64,000 nucleotides of DNA from Hyparrhenia diplandra. Taxonomy: Eukaryota > Streptophyta > Magnoliopsida > Poales > Poaceae. A program made the position numbers and the translations under genes. Position 1 is the first letter of the stretch, and each line of letters begins with the position of its first letter. Under the pieces are notes generated by a model. The model was not told where the DNA came from. It saw only the letters and a program-made list of their open reading frames with translations, and searched no databases. Positions 36,560 through 48,973 of this stretch are shown here, one piece after another. The stretch covers positions 26,477 through 90,476 of the forward strand of contig JADLZK010000377.1 in NCBI GenBank assembly GCA_015847255.1, given 5' to 3'.

Positions 36560-37940
36560 AACCCTTGTCTCCCCGGCGCTACCCCGGGCGCTCCTTCTTC
36601 ATCCTCCTCGGGAATGGCCCCGAGTTTGGCGGTGTTTGCGCACCGCTTTGCACTCCTCGAGGGTGTGCTTGACCGATAGCCGTGGTTCCGCATGGCTTCT
36701 TGAGCATGTTGTCGAAGGTAAGCGGTGGCAGGGCCTTGGCCCCTTTGTGGTCGACCGCGGCCACCATGTCTTCATCATCGGCGTTGAGGGCTTGGCCCTT
36801 GCCCTTGCGGCTCTTGTCCTTTTTCTTCTTCTTGTTGTTCTCCCGAGGCTGGGATCCCTCGGGTTCCTCCTCCTTACGCTTTCCTTTGTCCGAGCCCTGG
36901 TTGAACGGGGGCCCGACAACAACCTTCTTCTCGCCGGGCGAACTTGGTGGCGATGTCCATCGCCCTCGTTCGCCCGGCCGGAGTCCGGCGCCCCAGCCTT
37001 CTTCACGAGGTCACGGCAAGAGGTGCCGGCCAAGAAGGCCCCTATGACGCCGAATCCGTCACGTTAGGGAGCTCGGTCCGTTGCTTGAGAAGCGCCGGAT
37101 GTAGTCGCGCAAGGACTCGTCGGGTTTCGGGCGGCAGCTGAGGTCCCATGAATTACCCGGGCGCAGGTATGTGCCCCGAAATTCCTCGGAAGGTTCTCTC
37201 CAAGTCTGCCCGAGTTTGATATGAGGTCTGGTGGAAGATGTTCCAGCCAGGCCCGAGCTGAGTCGGAGAGGTACAGGGCAAATTTTGATTATTACTTTAT
37301 CATCGTGCGCCCCGCGAATTGGCATGCCGTACCCGATAGTCGGTTAGCCATACCTCGGGACGAGAGTCCCCCGAGTATTTTCGATGTGGTTGGGAGGCCT
37401 GAAGCGCCGCGGAGTGGCGCCTCCCGATATCCCCTTGTGAAGGCACGTGCCCGGGTGGATCTGGGGAGTACCCTCGGTCTTCCGCTACAAGACGCGCGCC
37501 TCGTCCCCGCCGGCCGCCCCCGTGGTGAGCCGCCTCCGTGGCGGGCCCACCGCCGCCGATTTCATCCCCGAGGTCGGGCGCCTCGGTTATGGTCTCGGCG
37601 GGGATCTTCTATGCGCTCCCAGACTGGGCGGTTGCTGCGGTTGTCGACTAGGTGCTCCCGGACCGCCTTGCCGAGGCTCGGCTCGCCAGTCGGACGGAGC
37701 CTGCGCCGATTTTGCCCGGACTCCACCCCGTCGCCGTGACATCGCGCCCAATCGCGGGGAAGCGGAGCTCTCCGCTTGTTGTACAACCGCCCTGCCGAGG
37801 AGATGTCGTAGGCCTTCACGAATGCGCCTTCCCTCGGCAGTAGGGGTTCGGGCATTTCGCGTACCAAACATGGCGGCCGCCGCTACGTTGAGGTTGGCTC
37901 TGTTGAACGGGGCCGCTATGTCGAAGTGGAGGTACCCCGT
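36560..37940 (-). pseudogene. Gypsy gag, main part
   Basis: Capsid-like retrotransposon gag region on the minus strand. It includes RPGNSWDLSCRPKPDESLRD and YIRRFS (about 37,075-37,160) and a downstream AGTSCRDLV (about 37,005-37,030). A basic, Lys/Arg-rich stretch at 36,780-36,900 precedes the protease. In intact elements gag assembles the particle in which RT works. The N-terminal part of gag is separated from this part by the nested element at 37,941-47,937. Confidence 0.8.
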
Positions 37941-39249
37941 TGTTGGTATTTGTTAAGCCCACGTAAATATTTATAATTTGTATAATCCGCAAGCGCACGG
38001 ATACCGGTGAGCACTTCACCCGAGAGGGTTTAATATCGAATCCACAGGGAAACGGGTGAGGAAGACTATGATCTAATCTTAACCCAGAGTAATATAAGAC
38101 TAAAAAGGTTGAGGGTATAGAGAGGTTTACTAAGATAGCTAAATCTTGGTTTGGTAAGTAATGTTGATAGAATTCTTATGGGGATCGTACTCAAGGGAAG
38201 GTAAGGGCGAAACTTACTATCCCCCAAAGACTTAAATCCCTACGTGTCCTATCCAACGGGATGTGGAATCCAAAGGAATCAATGGTACCGTCACTACCAC
38301 GAACTACCACGCTCCCGAAGGTAGGGTGTATCTACGAGATACCCGAAGTCCAAACACCACGTTTGCAATCGCGAATATTACTCTAACCTAGGTACCAGAT
38401 TAAAGCACTCAAAAGAGAGACTCATAGACCAATAAGAATTAATATAAACAACATAACTTACTAAAAGAAGAAGTAGATTACCGAGAGTAATTCCAAGTGT
38501 AGATTAACTTCCACCGAGGTACAAGTGTGGAGATAGCACCGACAGGCCAAAGACTTCCTCCAATTCCTTCCCTCTCTATCTCTCTTGTTCTAAAGATTAG
38601 AACTAATGAGTTCTAATCCTCTCATACTAACTCTTCTAATTGTAGCTCTAATAAGCTTCTAATTACATTCTAATTCACTAATCTCTTAGAGAGAGTTGAT
38701 CCTTACATGGGACCCCCCTACAACGAGAGATAATGAGATAGAATGAATTGATAATGAATTAGGTTTAATCACGGGGGTAGGGGTCTTCTTATATAGTCCT
38801 TGGCGATGAACGATGACCATTGGATCAAACCTACCTTCAACAACGGGCGAGATACAACCATAAGGCCGGTAGTGAACCGCCATAGAAATGTGAGGCCGAG
38901 ATATGGACCCTACCGCTGGGCCGGCCTATGTGGCGCCGGGCGTCGCCGAGGGTGGAGTGCCACCTCATCTTCTCGCTCGCTCTGGTGTCCTCTCGGTATC
39001 TTCTAGAATGTTTTAGTCCACTTTTCGGGTTGAGTTACTTCACGGTCAAGTCCGGTCATCATATGGGATGTTTATTCGAACTTTCTCCATTATTCTCTCG
39101 CATTTATCCGTTAAGTCCCTCGAAAATATATAAATCACCAAAACTCATGGAATTATGTTAGTTAGACCCCTAGACTTATGTTGATATTCAATTTAATCCC
39201 TTATTTCATGTTAGTTGACTAGTAATTTTATGTTTTAACAGTGTCAACA
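37941..39249 (-). repeat. LTR copy 1 of the nested element (complete, behaves as a solo LTR)
   Basis: Full-length, 1.3 kb, aligned end to end with 46,624-47,937. The left flank ends CCCCGT and the right flank starts CCGTCGGG, consistent with a short target duplication around CCGT. Outer-element leader sequence, not nested-element interior, follows it. Confidence 0.85.
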
Positions 39250-40245
39250 CCGTCGGGTCCGGCCAAGGCCCACCGCCGGCGAGCCAGGGTGCCTCGGGCC
39301 CGTCCCGGCGCCGGGCTTGCTCCCCGTTGGATGTTCCGCTCCGCTTGTCGGTCGGGCGGACTCTACGCGGATCCTATCCCGCAGATCCCGCACCGCGCGA
39401 TTTTGGCCGGGCAGTGCCGCCCGCCACGGCCGGATAGGGGCGAAGCCGCGGGCCGCAGCCGCGCCCGCCGTGGTGGTACGTCTGCCTCATCTTCGTCTGA
39501 GACGTCGGTGAGGCGGCCATCTTGCTCTATGTTGAAGCATTCCCCGCGTAGGGTCATAATAGTCGCCCTCGCTGCCGGTTCCGGGGCACCGAACGCACGG
39601 AGAGGAAGTCCCCTCGCTTCGGACGGTAGTGCGATTCCGCCAGCTTCGCCCCCCGCCCCAATCGTGTTCTGGACGAGGAGGCCGGACGGGGTCCTCGCAA
39701 CATCCTTTGGCGGATGCGCTCTTCTTCCGCGTAGTCATCCGGTGGGATAGCGCTCCCATGGGACGATGGGGGTCCGCCCCGCGCTCCTCGTGGCAGCCTC
39801 GATCAAGTTTCGCCGGCGAGGAATTACGGGATTCCTTCCAGCACTCACCTGATGTGGACGCGCTTCCCGACGATTAGGGTTTCGGGCATCCCGCCAAGGG
39901 CAACCGCCGGGGAAGATTTTCCCGTGCCTTGGGTTCTCGGGGACCTCCCGCGAGTCGGCACCGGGCGTAAGGCCGCCCGATTCGTAATCCGCTGCGTGAA
40001 TACGCCCGGTACGGCGTGGATCTCGCCTTTGCCCACCTTGCGCGGGCGCCGTGATGGCGAACACGCCGCATTGGCAATGCCGCCCTCCTTTGCCGCCGTC
40101 GGGCAAAGAGGGATCATCTCGTAGTTGTGGCCGAGCCACGAACCTGTCCCAAGAACAGCATGCTCCACGCTGGAGCTCGCGGTTCGCGAGTGGTGGAAAC
40201 GAAGGTGGAAACGCCATGAGGGTCGATGAAGATGCGGATTGCACA
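39250..40245 (-). repeat. Duplicated leader / gag N-terminus of the outer Gypsy element
   Basis: Homologous along its whole length to 47,938-48,950: both start GGGTCCG...GGCCCACCGCC and end GATGCGGATTGCACACA. On the minus strand its start reads RIFIDPHGVSTFVST, a gag N-terminal-like segment. It sits between a complete and a partial LTR of the nested element, where simple nesting would not put it. Confidence 0.85.
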
Positions 40246-40278
40246 CACATGCCCCCCCACCGGGCCCGCGGAGGTCGA

Positions 40279-40635
40279 GATGTGAGGCCGAGATGTGGAC
40301 CCGCCGGCGGCCGGCCTATGTGGCACCGGGCGTCGCTGTGGTGGAGTGCCACCTCATCTTTCTCGCTCGCTCGTGTCCTCCGGTATCTTCTAGAATGTTT
40401 TAGTCCACTTTTCGGGTTGAGTTACTTCACGGTCAAGTCTGGTCATCATATGGGATGTTTATTCGAACTTTCTCCATTATTCTCTGATTTATCCGTTAAG
40501 TCCCCGAAAAATATATAAATCACCAAAACTCATGAAATTATGTTAGTTAGACCCCTAGACTTATGTTGATATTCAATTTAAGCCCTTATTTCATGTTAGT
40601 TGACTAGTAATTTTATGCTTTAACAGGTGTCAACA
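40279..40635 (-). repeat. LTR copy 2 of the nested element (truncated, last ~357 bp)
   Basis: It matches 38,886-39,249 and 47,576-47,937, from ATGTGAGGCCGAGAT to GTGTCAACA. The first 950 bp of the LTR are missing. A linker of about 32 bp (40,246-40,278) of unclear origin joins it to the duplicated leader. Confidence 0.85.
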
Positions 40636-42359
40636 AGCTCCCCAAGCTTACCTCTTGCTAGTCTCTTAGCAAGACACAAAATATTATAAACTACTTACTT
40701 GGATCGAGTTGCCGCAACGCTTATCACACCTTTTAAAGTACACATGCTTCCAAACAAATTTTCTCTCCAGATAAAGATAAACTTTTTCAAACTTTAATTA
40801 TTTAATTACCTCTTACCTTTTGGGGCTTTATATCTTTTTCTCGTAACTGAGTAATTGAAAGATAGAACATCCAAGTCAAGCACTAAATCTCATACTCTTT
40901 TTGATCAACAGTACTTCCGAGTTTTTTCTTTGGTTTTCAAATAAAACTCAAAGTTCCTTAGTATGACTCTCTCTAATCTCTCATTTGTGTTATTTGTGGA
41001 TCCTCTCTTAGGCAATAATATAGTGTTTGCCTTACTCTCATAATATAGTAACATTTTTAACTAAGGCAATAGCATATTATGCCTTCTTCTCTCACCTAAT
41101 ATCTAAGGCTTATATATATAGAGCTCATAGGTAGAAGAAAATAATTTATTTTCTTACTAAGCATATATTGTAATTTCAAGCAATGGATCCAAAGATACAA
41201 GTCACACTCGATCAAGTGGTGCATGTGTATGGTGGATAGAATATATATGGTATGGAATGTAATAAAGTATGTAGTGAAGTGAATAGAATAGATAAGGGAA
41301 ATCTTACTTTTGCTCCTTTTTTGGAATCTTCTCTCTTTTTATAATTTTGTAGAGAACCCGGGTTGCATCTCTTTTTCTTTCTTTTTTTTTTTTTTCAAGA
41401 GAGGTGGACTCTGGCTGGCCATCGGACTTGTATCCATTATTTCCTCTCTTATAAAGATGTGGGTTCTATCGACCCTCGGACACTTGTCCATTTTTTATCT
41501 TTATTTTTAGAGATGTGGGCTCTACTAAGCCCTCGAACACTTATTCATTTTTTCATCTCTTTTATTTAGGAAGGTAGGCTCTACTCTCGCCCGTAGGACT
41601 TTTATCCATTTTTCATCTCCCTTTCTCTTTTTTTAAAGATACACAACCCAGATCTCTTTTTGCAATAACTTTTTGAGAGGTATAAATGTAATGGAGCTTT
41701 TGTAAGATATTGGCTAGCAATGAGTGGAAGGGTGTATGGATGGGAATAGCATATGGAGTCGAGTGGAGTGGAATGTAGTGGAGTGGAGTGTACATGATCA
41801 GCATGACAAGTTTCTAAGGGTCAACAAAGATTGAACAAACTCAATGCAAAGCAAGCGACCTATATATATATTTTTCAAAAGGTTTTCCTAATCTAATTAG
41901 CATGTATATATGGTCTGTGGTAGGAGGTTCAACACTTTGTCACACAGGAACTTATCATGTGCACTTTAAGTTTTCAAAATAAATCTCCGTAAATCTAGTG
42001 TCACTAGGAGTAAGATCAAATAGTAGCTCAGACTCTCATATATCATATCCGTCAATTACCTAGACTTTAGAGCAAGCAATTTGCAACCCATAGGTTTCAG
42101 TGTTCAAAGTAAACATTAATTCAAAGTGATTTTGCAAAGGGAGCTCAGGAGAAAATAAGCTTGAAAGCTAGGTAATCAAAAAGGAATTACCCGGGCGGAG
42201 CAACTATTCATCATTTCCATGTATGAGATCTAGTTTCAGGGGATCATTTTATGTAGGTGGAAAAGAAAACCTCTCGTACACTCCTATTTATTTACTCTTA
42301 AACTCTAGCAAAGACTCTTTTAAACAAACTAAGCAAACCAAGCAAACTAAATATTTAGC

Positions 42360-42445
<86 letters not shown>

Positions 42446-45160
42446 TAGTAGAGATACTTATCGGGATATCTGGGGTGCTCTCCCCAAGCTAGATTGAAGT
42501 GTAGGGTCATTGATGATGTGGAAGTTGAGGTAGATGGCTTATGATGATGTCGCCCTATCATGTCTCTCTTCCTTCGAATCACTTTGAACTCAAATAGACA
42601 ACAAAGCTAGTGGAACTTGATTAAGCATTAGGGGTTAGCCACATTAGCTTCATGTGTCAAGAGATGGATTATGATTATTCTTTGTAAAACTTCAGCAGAA
42701 AATATTTTTGGGGTTTTTATAAATTTATATGCATGCAAAGAACTATGATGCAAATGCAACTAGATGAATGAATAATTATTTTTATGCCATCACAGTGAAA
42801 ATTTTTTATGGGTTGTTACACACCACAAGATTATTCACATGGGACTTTAAGATTTTTCAATGCAATGCTTAATGCGGAAATTAAATATGCTAAAGTAAAA
42901 TGATCATGCAAAGAAGTAAATACGCCGATGCAAAATGCGAAAATAAATATAATATGCAATGCTAAAAATCAAATATGGATAACTACCAAGTTATCTTTCG
43001 GCAAGGGTTCAATGTTTTAAGTCCTTTGAACAAGACTACTTACCTTAGTTACTCCCTCGAGTGTATCATCCGATCTTGGTAGTGGTGTCACCCATGTTCT
43101 TTTGTTGGTCCAACATTTAGAAGTGAAAGTTTTATAGTGGAAGTTGGCATCCTCTTGTTTTGTGTGTATGCTTTGTAGGTCCAGGACATTCTCTTGTAGA
43201 GAGTGAAGACTCCTCCATATTTTGCTCGAAGTGTGTGTCTGCGTGCAAAGACAAGGTAGAGATCAAGTGCATGGGGCTCTGTTGGTGGGAAAACACCAAC
43301 AGAACCAAAAGTTCATTCTTCTCTAAAACCTTAGGCACATCAAACAAGATAAAGTTAATGTTTATATGTTTCCTTTTCTATAACAAGGGTGATAAGATCA
43401 GAAGATGGATCATGAATGTTGCAACACATTTGTTAATATGATTAGGACTGTAAGATCAAGAAGGTGGTGTTAGGAACAACAGCAAAAATAAAATATGTTG
43501 AGCTAATAAAGTCAGATCAAGCAAGGGTGTTACTCTAACATGTTTGGTTCTTTATTTATGAACATGCCATAATTAAGAAAAAACTTATTTATTAACAACT
43601 CACCTCAAGATGTTACCTTTATTATTGAGTATGATGGCAATTGTAGCAAACTTGTGGTGGTGCTTTTTCCTTTACTTGAAGCTTTCTTGATTTGGCCTCT
43701 TGTGTAGCTTTTCCTAACTTGTCTTCTTCTTCTTTATTCCATAAAGTTCTTCTATGTACTAACGTGTCCTCCTTATGAAAGATTTATTGGGTCTTGCTTC
43801 TTCTCATGGTTTTATTTTCGCATCATTAGTTAACAACACATACCCGAAGGAATATGCAAGTAATACTAAGATAGTGTTGTTACAAGGATTGCTTTTCTAA
43901 AGGAATGATCTTATGAAACCTTAAGTTTGATTTTCATGCATCATTCAAACTTGTAGAAAAGAGTAATATGGAATAGAAAAGTTGCAAACCAATGTGTGGG
44001 ATGTGATGGGAGCATGTGAGGAGGAAGAACATAATTGATTATCCTTGGTGGAATTGGCCTTCCTTCTCCATGTGTCAATGATCCTTAAGTTGATCTTTGA
44101 GCAAGTGCTTTTGTTTGTAGATTTTGTTTGTAGCACTCCTCTTCTTTCTCTTGCTTCATCTTTTAGTATGAGTTTATCTCGGGACCTCCCCAAGCTTATT
44201 TGTGAGTTTCTCTTTTTTTATCTCTCGTAGGGGTTAGTCCAAAGCAAAATATCCAATATCCACAATAACATACCATAGGCTCGAAAATTAACCTAGACAC
44301 CACGTCTAATTTGACTTAAGAGGGCATTTTTAACCTAAGCACCATGCTTAATTTAAAAGGCCTTTGGAAATAAGATCATAATTCCTAAACTAGACACCAT
44401 GTTTCATTTAAGAGATGTATGAACTTATTCCAAACCCCGAGCATACTAAAAGGCATACAAACGGTAGTATGAAAGCATTATAGAGATTTACTCAAACAGA
44501 GAGATGAAGAGCATGATAATATATTTAGCAAATTGAGCATGTTTCAAACGTAGAAGCAAACAGGATAGTATAGCAACATGATAAGGAAATATTTCTATGC
44601 ATGTGATTTCATGTTACATAATGATTGGTTGGACATACCTTAAATTGTCATTCTTTCGTTTTTCTTGCTCTAGACCTGAAATGGTTAGCGACAAGAATAC
44701 CCGAAGGAATATTTCTTTATATATCTCTATGCTCATTTCACAAGGGTACTATAGCAATAAGGTGAACACTCATGTTATATCTCAAGAAGTGCTTGTTTAA
44801 GGACAGCAAGCTCGTCCTTGGGAAACCTATTGAATTATAATTCATGATGATGAAGTGGTTTCCCTTCCAACATCAATCTACCTCAAGATTTTATGCCAAC
44901 GAGATCCGGAATATTTATTATAGACGTATGCATCTACAACCACCCTTTCGAGATCTATAGGAGGAGAAAGAATGAGGGGGTTGAAGATCTCATGTGGAAT
45001 AGTGATAGAGAGACTAGGTGATTTAGGAAGGTGATCATGTGAACATGGGCTAGATAAAGTGTCTATGAAGCAGCTCTTATGCTCACTGATATTGTCTTCC
45101 TTCTTCTCAAACTCCAAGGTGAATCTATCATGGTTTTCTAAAGGATCTCTTTGGGTTTGT
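40636..45160 (-). other. Non-coding interior of the nested element
   Basis: AT-rich DNA with no RT, RNase H or integrase on either strand. It starts with the purine tract at 40,636-40,649. Poly-pyrimidine stretches (41,330-41,640) and a long AAT repeat are present. The phrase GGACGAGCTTGCTGTCC (minus strand, about 44,803-44,819) is typical of the end of the coding or spacer part of such elements. Confidence 0.6.
42361..42445. repeat. (AAT)n microsatellite, ~28 units
   Basis: An uninterrupted run of AAT from 42,361 to about 42,445. It gives poly-Asn or poly-Ile readings in the six frames that have no biological meaning. Confidence 0.97.
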
Positions 45161-45165
45161 GTCTT

Positions 45166-46345
45166 TCAGTCGATAGTGTCTAAGATGTCATCCGTACAAT
45201 CAATGGTTGGGATACATAGGTCATTAATACTCTCAAGCCATTGTTGTGAGTCTTCTTGGTCGTCTTGATGATTCCTATGCTTAGGTTGTGGTGAATTTCT
45301 AGGATCATCATGTGGTTCAAAGAAGGAAGCATATGTGGATACATCGGGGACAAGGATGGGTTCAGAGATGGGTTCGAATAAATCATCTTGTCTAGAAGAG
45401 GAGAAGATAAGATTGTCTTCTAGATAGCTTTGCTCTACTTCTATGGCAAGATTAGAAATGTCATCCTTGGGTCCTTTCCAATGTCTTTTGAAAGAATAAG
45501 CATATTCAAATAGAGACTTCTCCTTAAAAGAATCCGAATTATAATCACTTGGAAATCTCTTATAATCACTCTCAATAAGAGACATCTCCTTAAAGGAATC
45601 TGGATTATGGTCACTTAGAGGTCTCTTGTCTGGATGAGAATTTATTACTCTCCCAAAATCACTAAAGGTAGGTTCAAAAGGGTTTTCCAAAGGTGGAATT
45701 TCTTCTTCCTTTGGGGGATTTTTTTTGGGATGTTGGTGGTTCAGGATAGATAACTAAGTCTTGGGATTGGAATTGTTGTGAATTAGCTATCGTGATTTCT
45801 TCTTCTTGATTGGAGGATGATTCTTTATTTGTCTTGGGAAAGATTCTAGTGGGAGTGGCGTATGATCCGCTAAATATCCTGGCCAATGAGATCTCATGCT
45901 TCTATAGCGCATGAGAGAAAGGAATGCACCTCCCAAAGCTGCATTAAGGTCTCTTTTATCTTTCTTAGTAAGACCCGGATAAAAATGTTGAAGAAGGATT
46001 GGGTCCGAAATACCAAGATTTGGGCCAAAGTTGATAAGGTCATTAAAACGATCCCATGATGCTTTAAGAGACTCTTCTTTATCTTGTTCAAAAGTTAAAA
46101 GTTCTATGCTTAAGACGGGCTATTTTGGAGGTAGGAAAGAAATAGGTACAAAAATTGATACTAAAGTTCCCCAATCTCCTTTTACTCTCTCTACGCTCAA
46201 GTAATACCAATTTTAGCTTTTCCCCGCCAAAGAGAACGGAAAGAACTTCCAAATTGGGTATTATCGGATATGCCTTCCATACGAAAAAGCATCCCATAAT
46301 TTCCTCAAACTTTCGTGAGGTGTGAGTGTGGGTTGGCCTCACCTT
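45166..46345 (-). pseudogene. gag remnant of the nested element
   Basis: Minus-strand reading shows gag-like features in shifted frames: FPTSKIARLKHRTFNF (about 46,090-46,140), then, in the next frame, a segment with SWDRFNDLINFGPNLG and GISDPILLQHFYPGL (about 45,960-46,060), as in plant Gypsy gag. Downstream is an acidic, repeat-like tail (about 45,166-45,690) with DHNPDSFKEMSLIE and DYNSDSFKEKSLFE as a diverged internal repeat. No zinc knuckle was recognised. Gag-only elements need an autonomous partner for copying. Confidence 0.65.
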
Positions 46346-46604
46346 CTCCCCGAGAAGGCTAGTTCCTGAACCATTCTTATATAACCCAAGCGTAGCTCAT
46401 AGGACTTTGCTAGGATAGGCTCAAGATTCTCGTTGCCTAAAGCTTTTGCTTGAGGGTATAAGATATTTATAGATAGGCGTGGAATTCATGATGAAAAGGA
46501 AAAGAAAAGAATAGATGTGTTAAAAAGGATAAAAGAGTAAAAGAAAAGAATATGATACAAGGATAAGGTAGATTCAAAGTCAACTCAAGAAACTGTTTCG
46601 CAAG

Positions 46605-46613
46605 AACGGCGCC
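46605..46613 (-). other. Primer binding site of the nested element
   Basis: GGCGCCGTT on the minus strand, about 10 nt inside the LTR that ends CAAATACCAACA. It resembles the TGGCGCCGTTGCC-type site common in plant Gypsy elements. Confidence 0.55.
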
Positions 46614-46623
46614 TTTAAATGCT

Positions 46624-47937
46624 TGTTGGTATTTGTTAAGCCCACGTAAATATTTATAATTTGTATAATCCGCAGTTTACGGATACCGGGTGAGCACTTC
46701 ACCCTAAGAGGGTTTAATATCGAATCCACAGGGAAACGGGTGAGGAAGACTATGATCTAATCTTAACCCGCAGTAATATAAGACTAAAAAGGTTGAGGGT
46801 ATAGAGAGGTTTACTAAGATAGCTAAATCTTGGTTTGGTAAGTAATGTTGATAGAATTTTATGGGGATCGTACTCAAGGGAAGGTAAGGGCTTAAACTTA
46901 CTATCCCCCAAAGACTTAAATCCTACGTGTCCTATCCAACGGGATGTGGAATCCAAAGGAATCAATGGTATTGCCACTACCACGAACTAACTACCACGCC
47001 CGAAGGTAGGGTGTATCTATTTAGATACCCGAGTCCAAACACCACGCTTGCACCGCGAATATTACTCTAACCTAGGTACCAGATTAAAGCACTCAAAAGA
47101 GAGACTCATAGACCAATAAGAATTAATATAAACAACATAACTTACTAAAAGAAGAAGTAGATTACCGAGTAATTCCAAGTGTAGATTAACTTCCACCGAG
47201 GTACAAGTGTGGAGATAGCACCGACAAAGCCAGCACTTCCTCCAATTCCTTCCCTCTCTCTCTATCTCTTGTTCTAAAGATTAGAACTAATGAGTTCTAA
47301 TCCTCTCATACTAACTCTTCTAATTGTAGCTCTAATAAGCTTCTAATTACATTCTAATTCACTAATCTCTTAGAGAGAGTTGATCCTTACATGGGACCCC
47401 TCTACAACTGAGAGATAATGAGATAGAATGAATTGATAATGAATTAGGGTTTAATCCTGGGGGTAGGGGGTCTTCTTATATAGTCCTTGGCGATGAACGA
47501 TGACCATTGGATCAAACCTACCTTCAACAACGGCGTAGATACAACCATAAGGTCGGTAGTGAACCGCCATAGAAATGTGAGGCCGAGATATGGACCCGGC
47601 GGCGGGCGGGCCTATGTGGCGGGGGCGGCCGCCCGGGGTGGAGTGCCACCTCATCTTCTCGCTCGCTCGTGTCCTCTCGGTATCTTCTAGAATGTTTTAG
47701 TCCACTTTTTCGGGTTGAGTTACTTCACGGTCAAGTCTGGTCATCATATGGGATGTTTATTCGAACTTTCTCCATTATTCTCTACGTGATTTATCCGTTA
47801 AGTCCCCTCGAAAATATATAAATCACCAAAACTCATGGAATTATGTTAGTTAGACCCCTAGACTTATGTTGATATTCAATTTAATCCCTTATTTCATGTT
47901 AGTTGACTAGTAATTTTATGTTTTAACAGTGTCAACA
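46624..47937 (-). repeat. LTR copy 3 of the nested element (5' LTR)
   Basis: Complete LTR, 1.31 kb, next to the primer site. It is followed on its right by the outer element's leader (CTCGCCGGGTCCG...). Confidence 0.9.
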
Positions 47938-48953
47938 CTCGCCGGGTCCGCCGCTGGCCCACCGCCGCGAGCCCAGGGGTGCCCTCGGGGGGTCCGCCCG
48001 CTGGCGCCGGGCTTGCCCCGCTGGATGTTCCGCCCCGGTTGTCGGGTCGGGCGACTTACGCTGATCCTATCCTCGCAGATCCCGCAGCCGCGCATTTTGG
48101 GCCGGGCGGGGTGCCGAGCGCCGCCACGGGCTGGATAGGGGCGGAAGCCGCCGGTGCCGCGCCGCCGCCCGTCGTGGTGGTAATGCGTCGCCTCATCTTC
48201 GCCGAGACGCCGGTGAGGCGCCATCTTGCTCTATGTTGAAGCATTCCCGGCGTAGGGTCATAATAGTCGCCCCGCCGCCGGTTCCGGGGCACCGAACGCA
48301 CGGAGGAAGTCCCTCGCTTCTCGACGTAGTGCGATTCCGCCAGCTTCGGCCCTCGCCCCAATCGTGCCCGGACGAGGAGGCCGGACGGGTCCTGCAACAT
48401 CCTTTGGCGGATGCGTTCTTCCGCGTAGTCATCTGTGGGATAGCGTTCCCATGGGACGATAGGGGGTCTCGCCCGCGCTCTCCTCGCGGCGTACCCGACC
48501 GGGTTTCAGCCGGGCGAGGAATTACGGGATTCCTTCCGGTTCACGGATGTGGACGCGTTTTTCCGACGATTAGGGTTTCGGGCATCCCGCCGCGAGCAGC
48601 GTGGGAAGATTTTTCCGGTGCCTTGGGTTCCTCGGGACCTCCCCGCGAGTCGGCACCGGCGGTGCGTCGTCTCGATTAATGTTGCGTGAATACGCGCCGG
48701 TACGGCGGTGGATCTCGTTTTGCCCGCCTGGCGCTGGCGGCCGGATGGCGAACACGCCGCATTGGCAATGCCGCGTCCTCCTTGCCGCCGTCGGGCAAGA
48801 GGGATCATCTCGTGTTGTGGCCGAGCGCCACGAACTCCGGTGTCCCGAAGAACAGCGGGGGTTCCACGGAGCTCAGGTTCGCGAAAGTGGTGGTGGAAAC
48901 GAAGGTGGAAACGCCATGAGGGTCGATGAAGATGCGGATTGCACACAGCCAAG
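47938..48953 (-). pseudogene. Leader and gag N-terminal part of the outer Gypsy element
   Basis: On the minus strand, right after the primer site, the sequence reads RIFIDPHGVSTFVSTTTFAN and continues as a GC-rich, frame-broken coding stretch to the nested insertion at 47,937. It is the first part of the gag region; the rest starts at 37,940. It is duplicated at 39,250-40,245. Confidence 0.7.
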
Positions 48954-48973
48954 CGTCCCCTACCGCGCGCCAA
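48954..48973 (-). other. Primer binding site of the outer Gypsy element
   Basis: The minus strand reads TTGGCGCGCGGTAGGGGACG immediately inside the 5' LTR. This TTGGCGCG...GTAGGGG form is common in grass Gypsy elements. The donor tRNA was not assigned. Confidence 0.65.

Larger units (their letters stand above)
37941..47937 (-). mobile_element. Nested gag-only Gypsy-type LTR element (non-autonomous), rearranged
   Basis: LTR copies read TGTTGGTATTTGTTAAGCCC at their low end and GTGTCAACA at their high end (plus strand). There are three: complete at 37,941-39,249, partial at 40,279-40,635, and complete at 46,624-47,937. On the minus strand a purine tract (AAGCTTGGGGAGCT, 40,636-40,649) precedes the partial LTR. 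A primer-site-like GGCGCCGTT (46,605-46,613) follows the right LTR. The interior (40,650-46,600) encodes a gag remnant only. Between the first and second LTR copies lies about 1 kb of the outer element's leader (39,250-40,245), also present at 47,938-48,950. Confidence 0.88.

Noticed and set aside
28213..37900. Many frames of 60-180 codons on the strand opposite to each coding part of the Gypsy element
   Set aside because: Shadow frames in GC-rich DNA; only the plus-strand Transposase_28-like blocks (28.2-32.1 kb) and the minus-strand gag-pol blocks show family motifs.
37941..39249. Reading the first LTR copy and the right LTR as one simple nested element
   Set aside because: The duplicated outer leader and truncated LTR between them do not fit a single unmodified insertion.
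42223..42582. Poly-Asn and poly-Ile 'proteins'
   Set aside because: Translations of the (AAT)n microsatellite.
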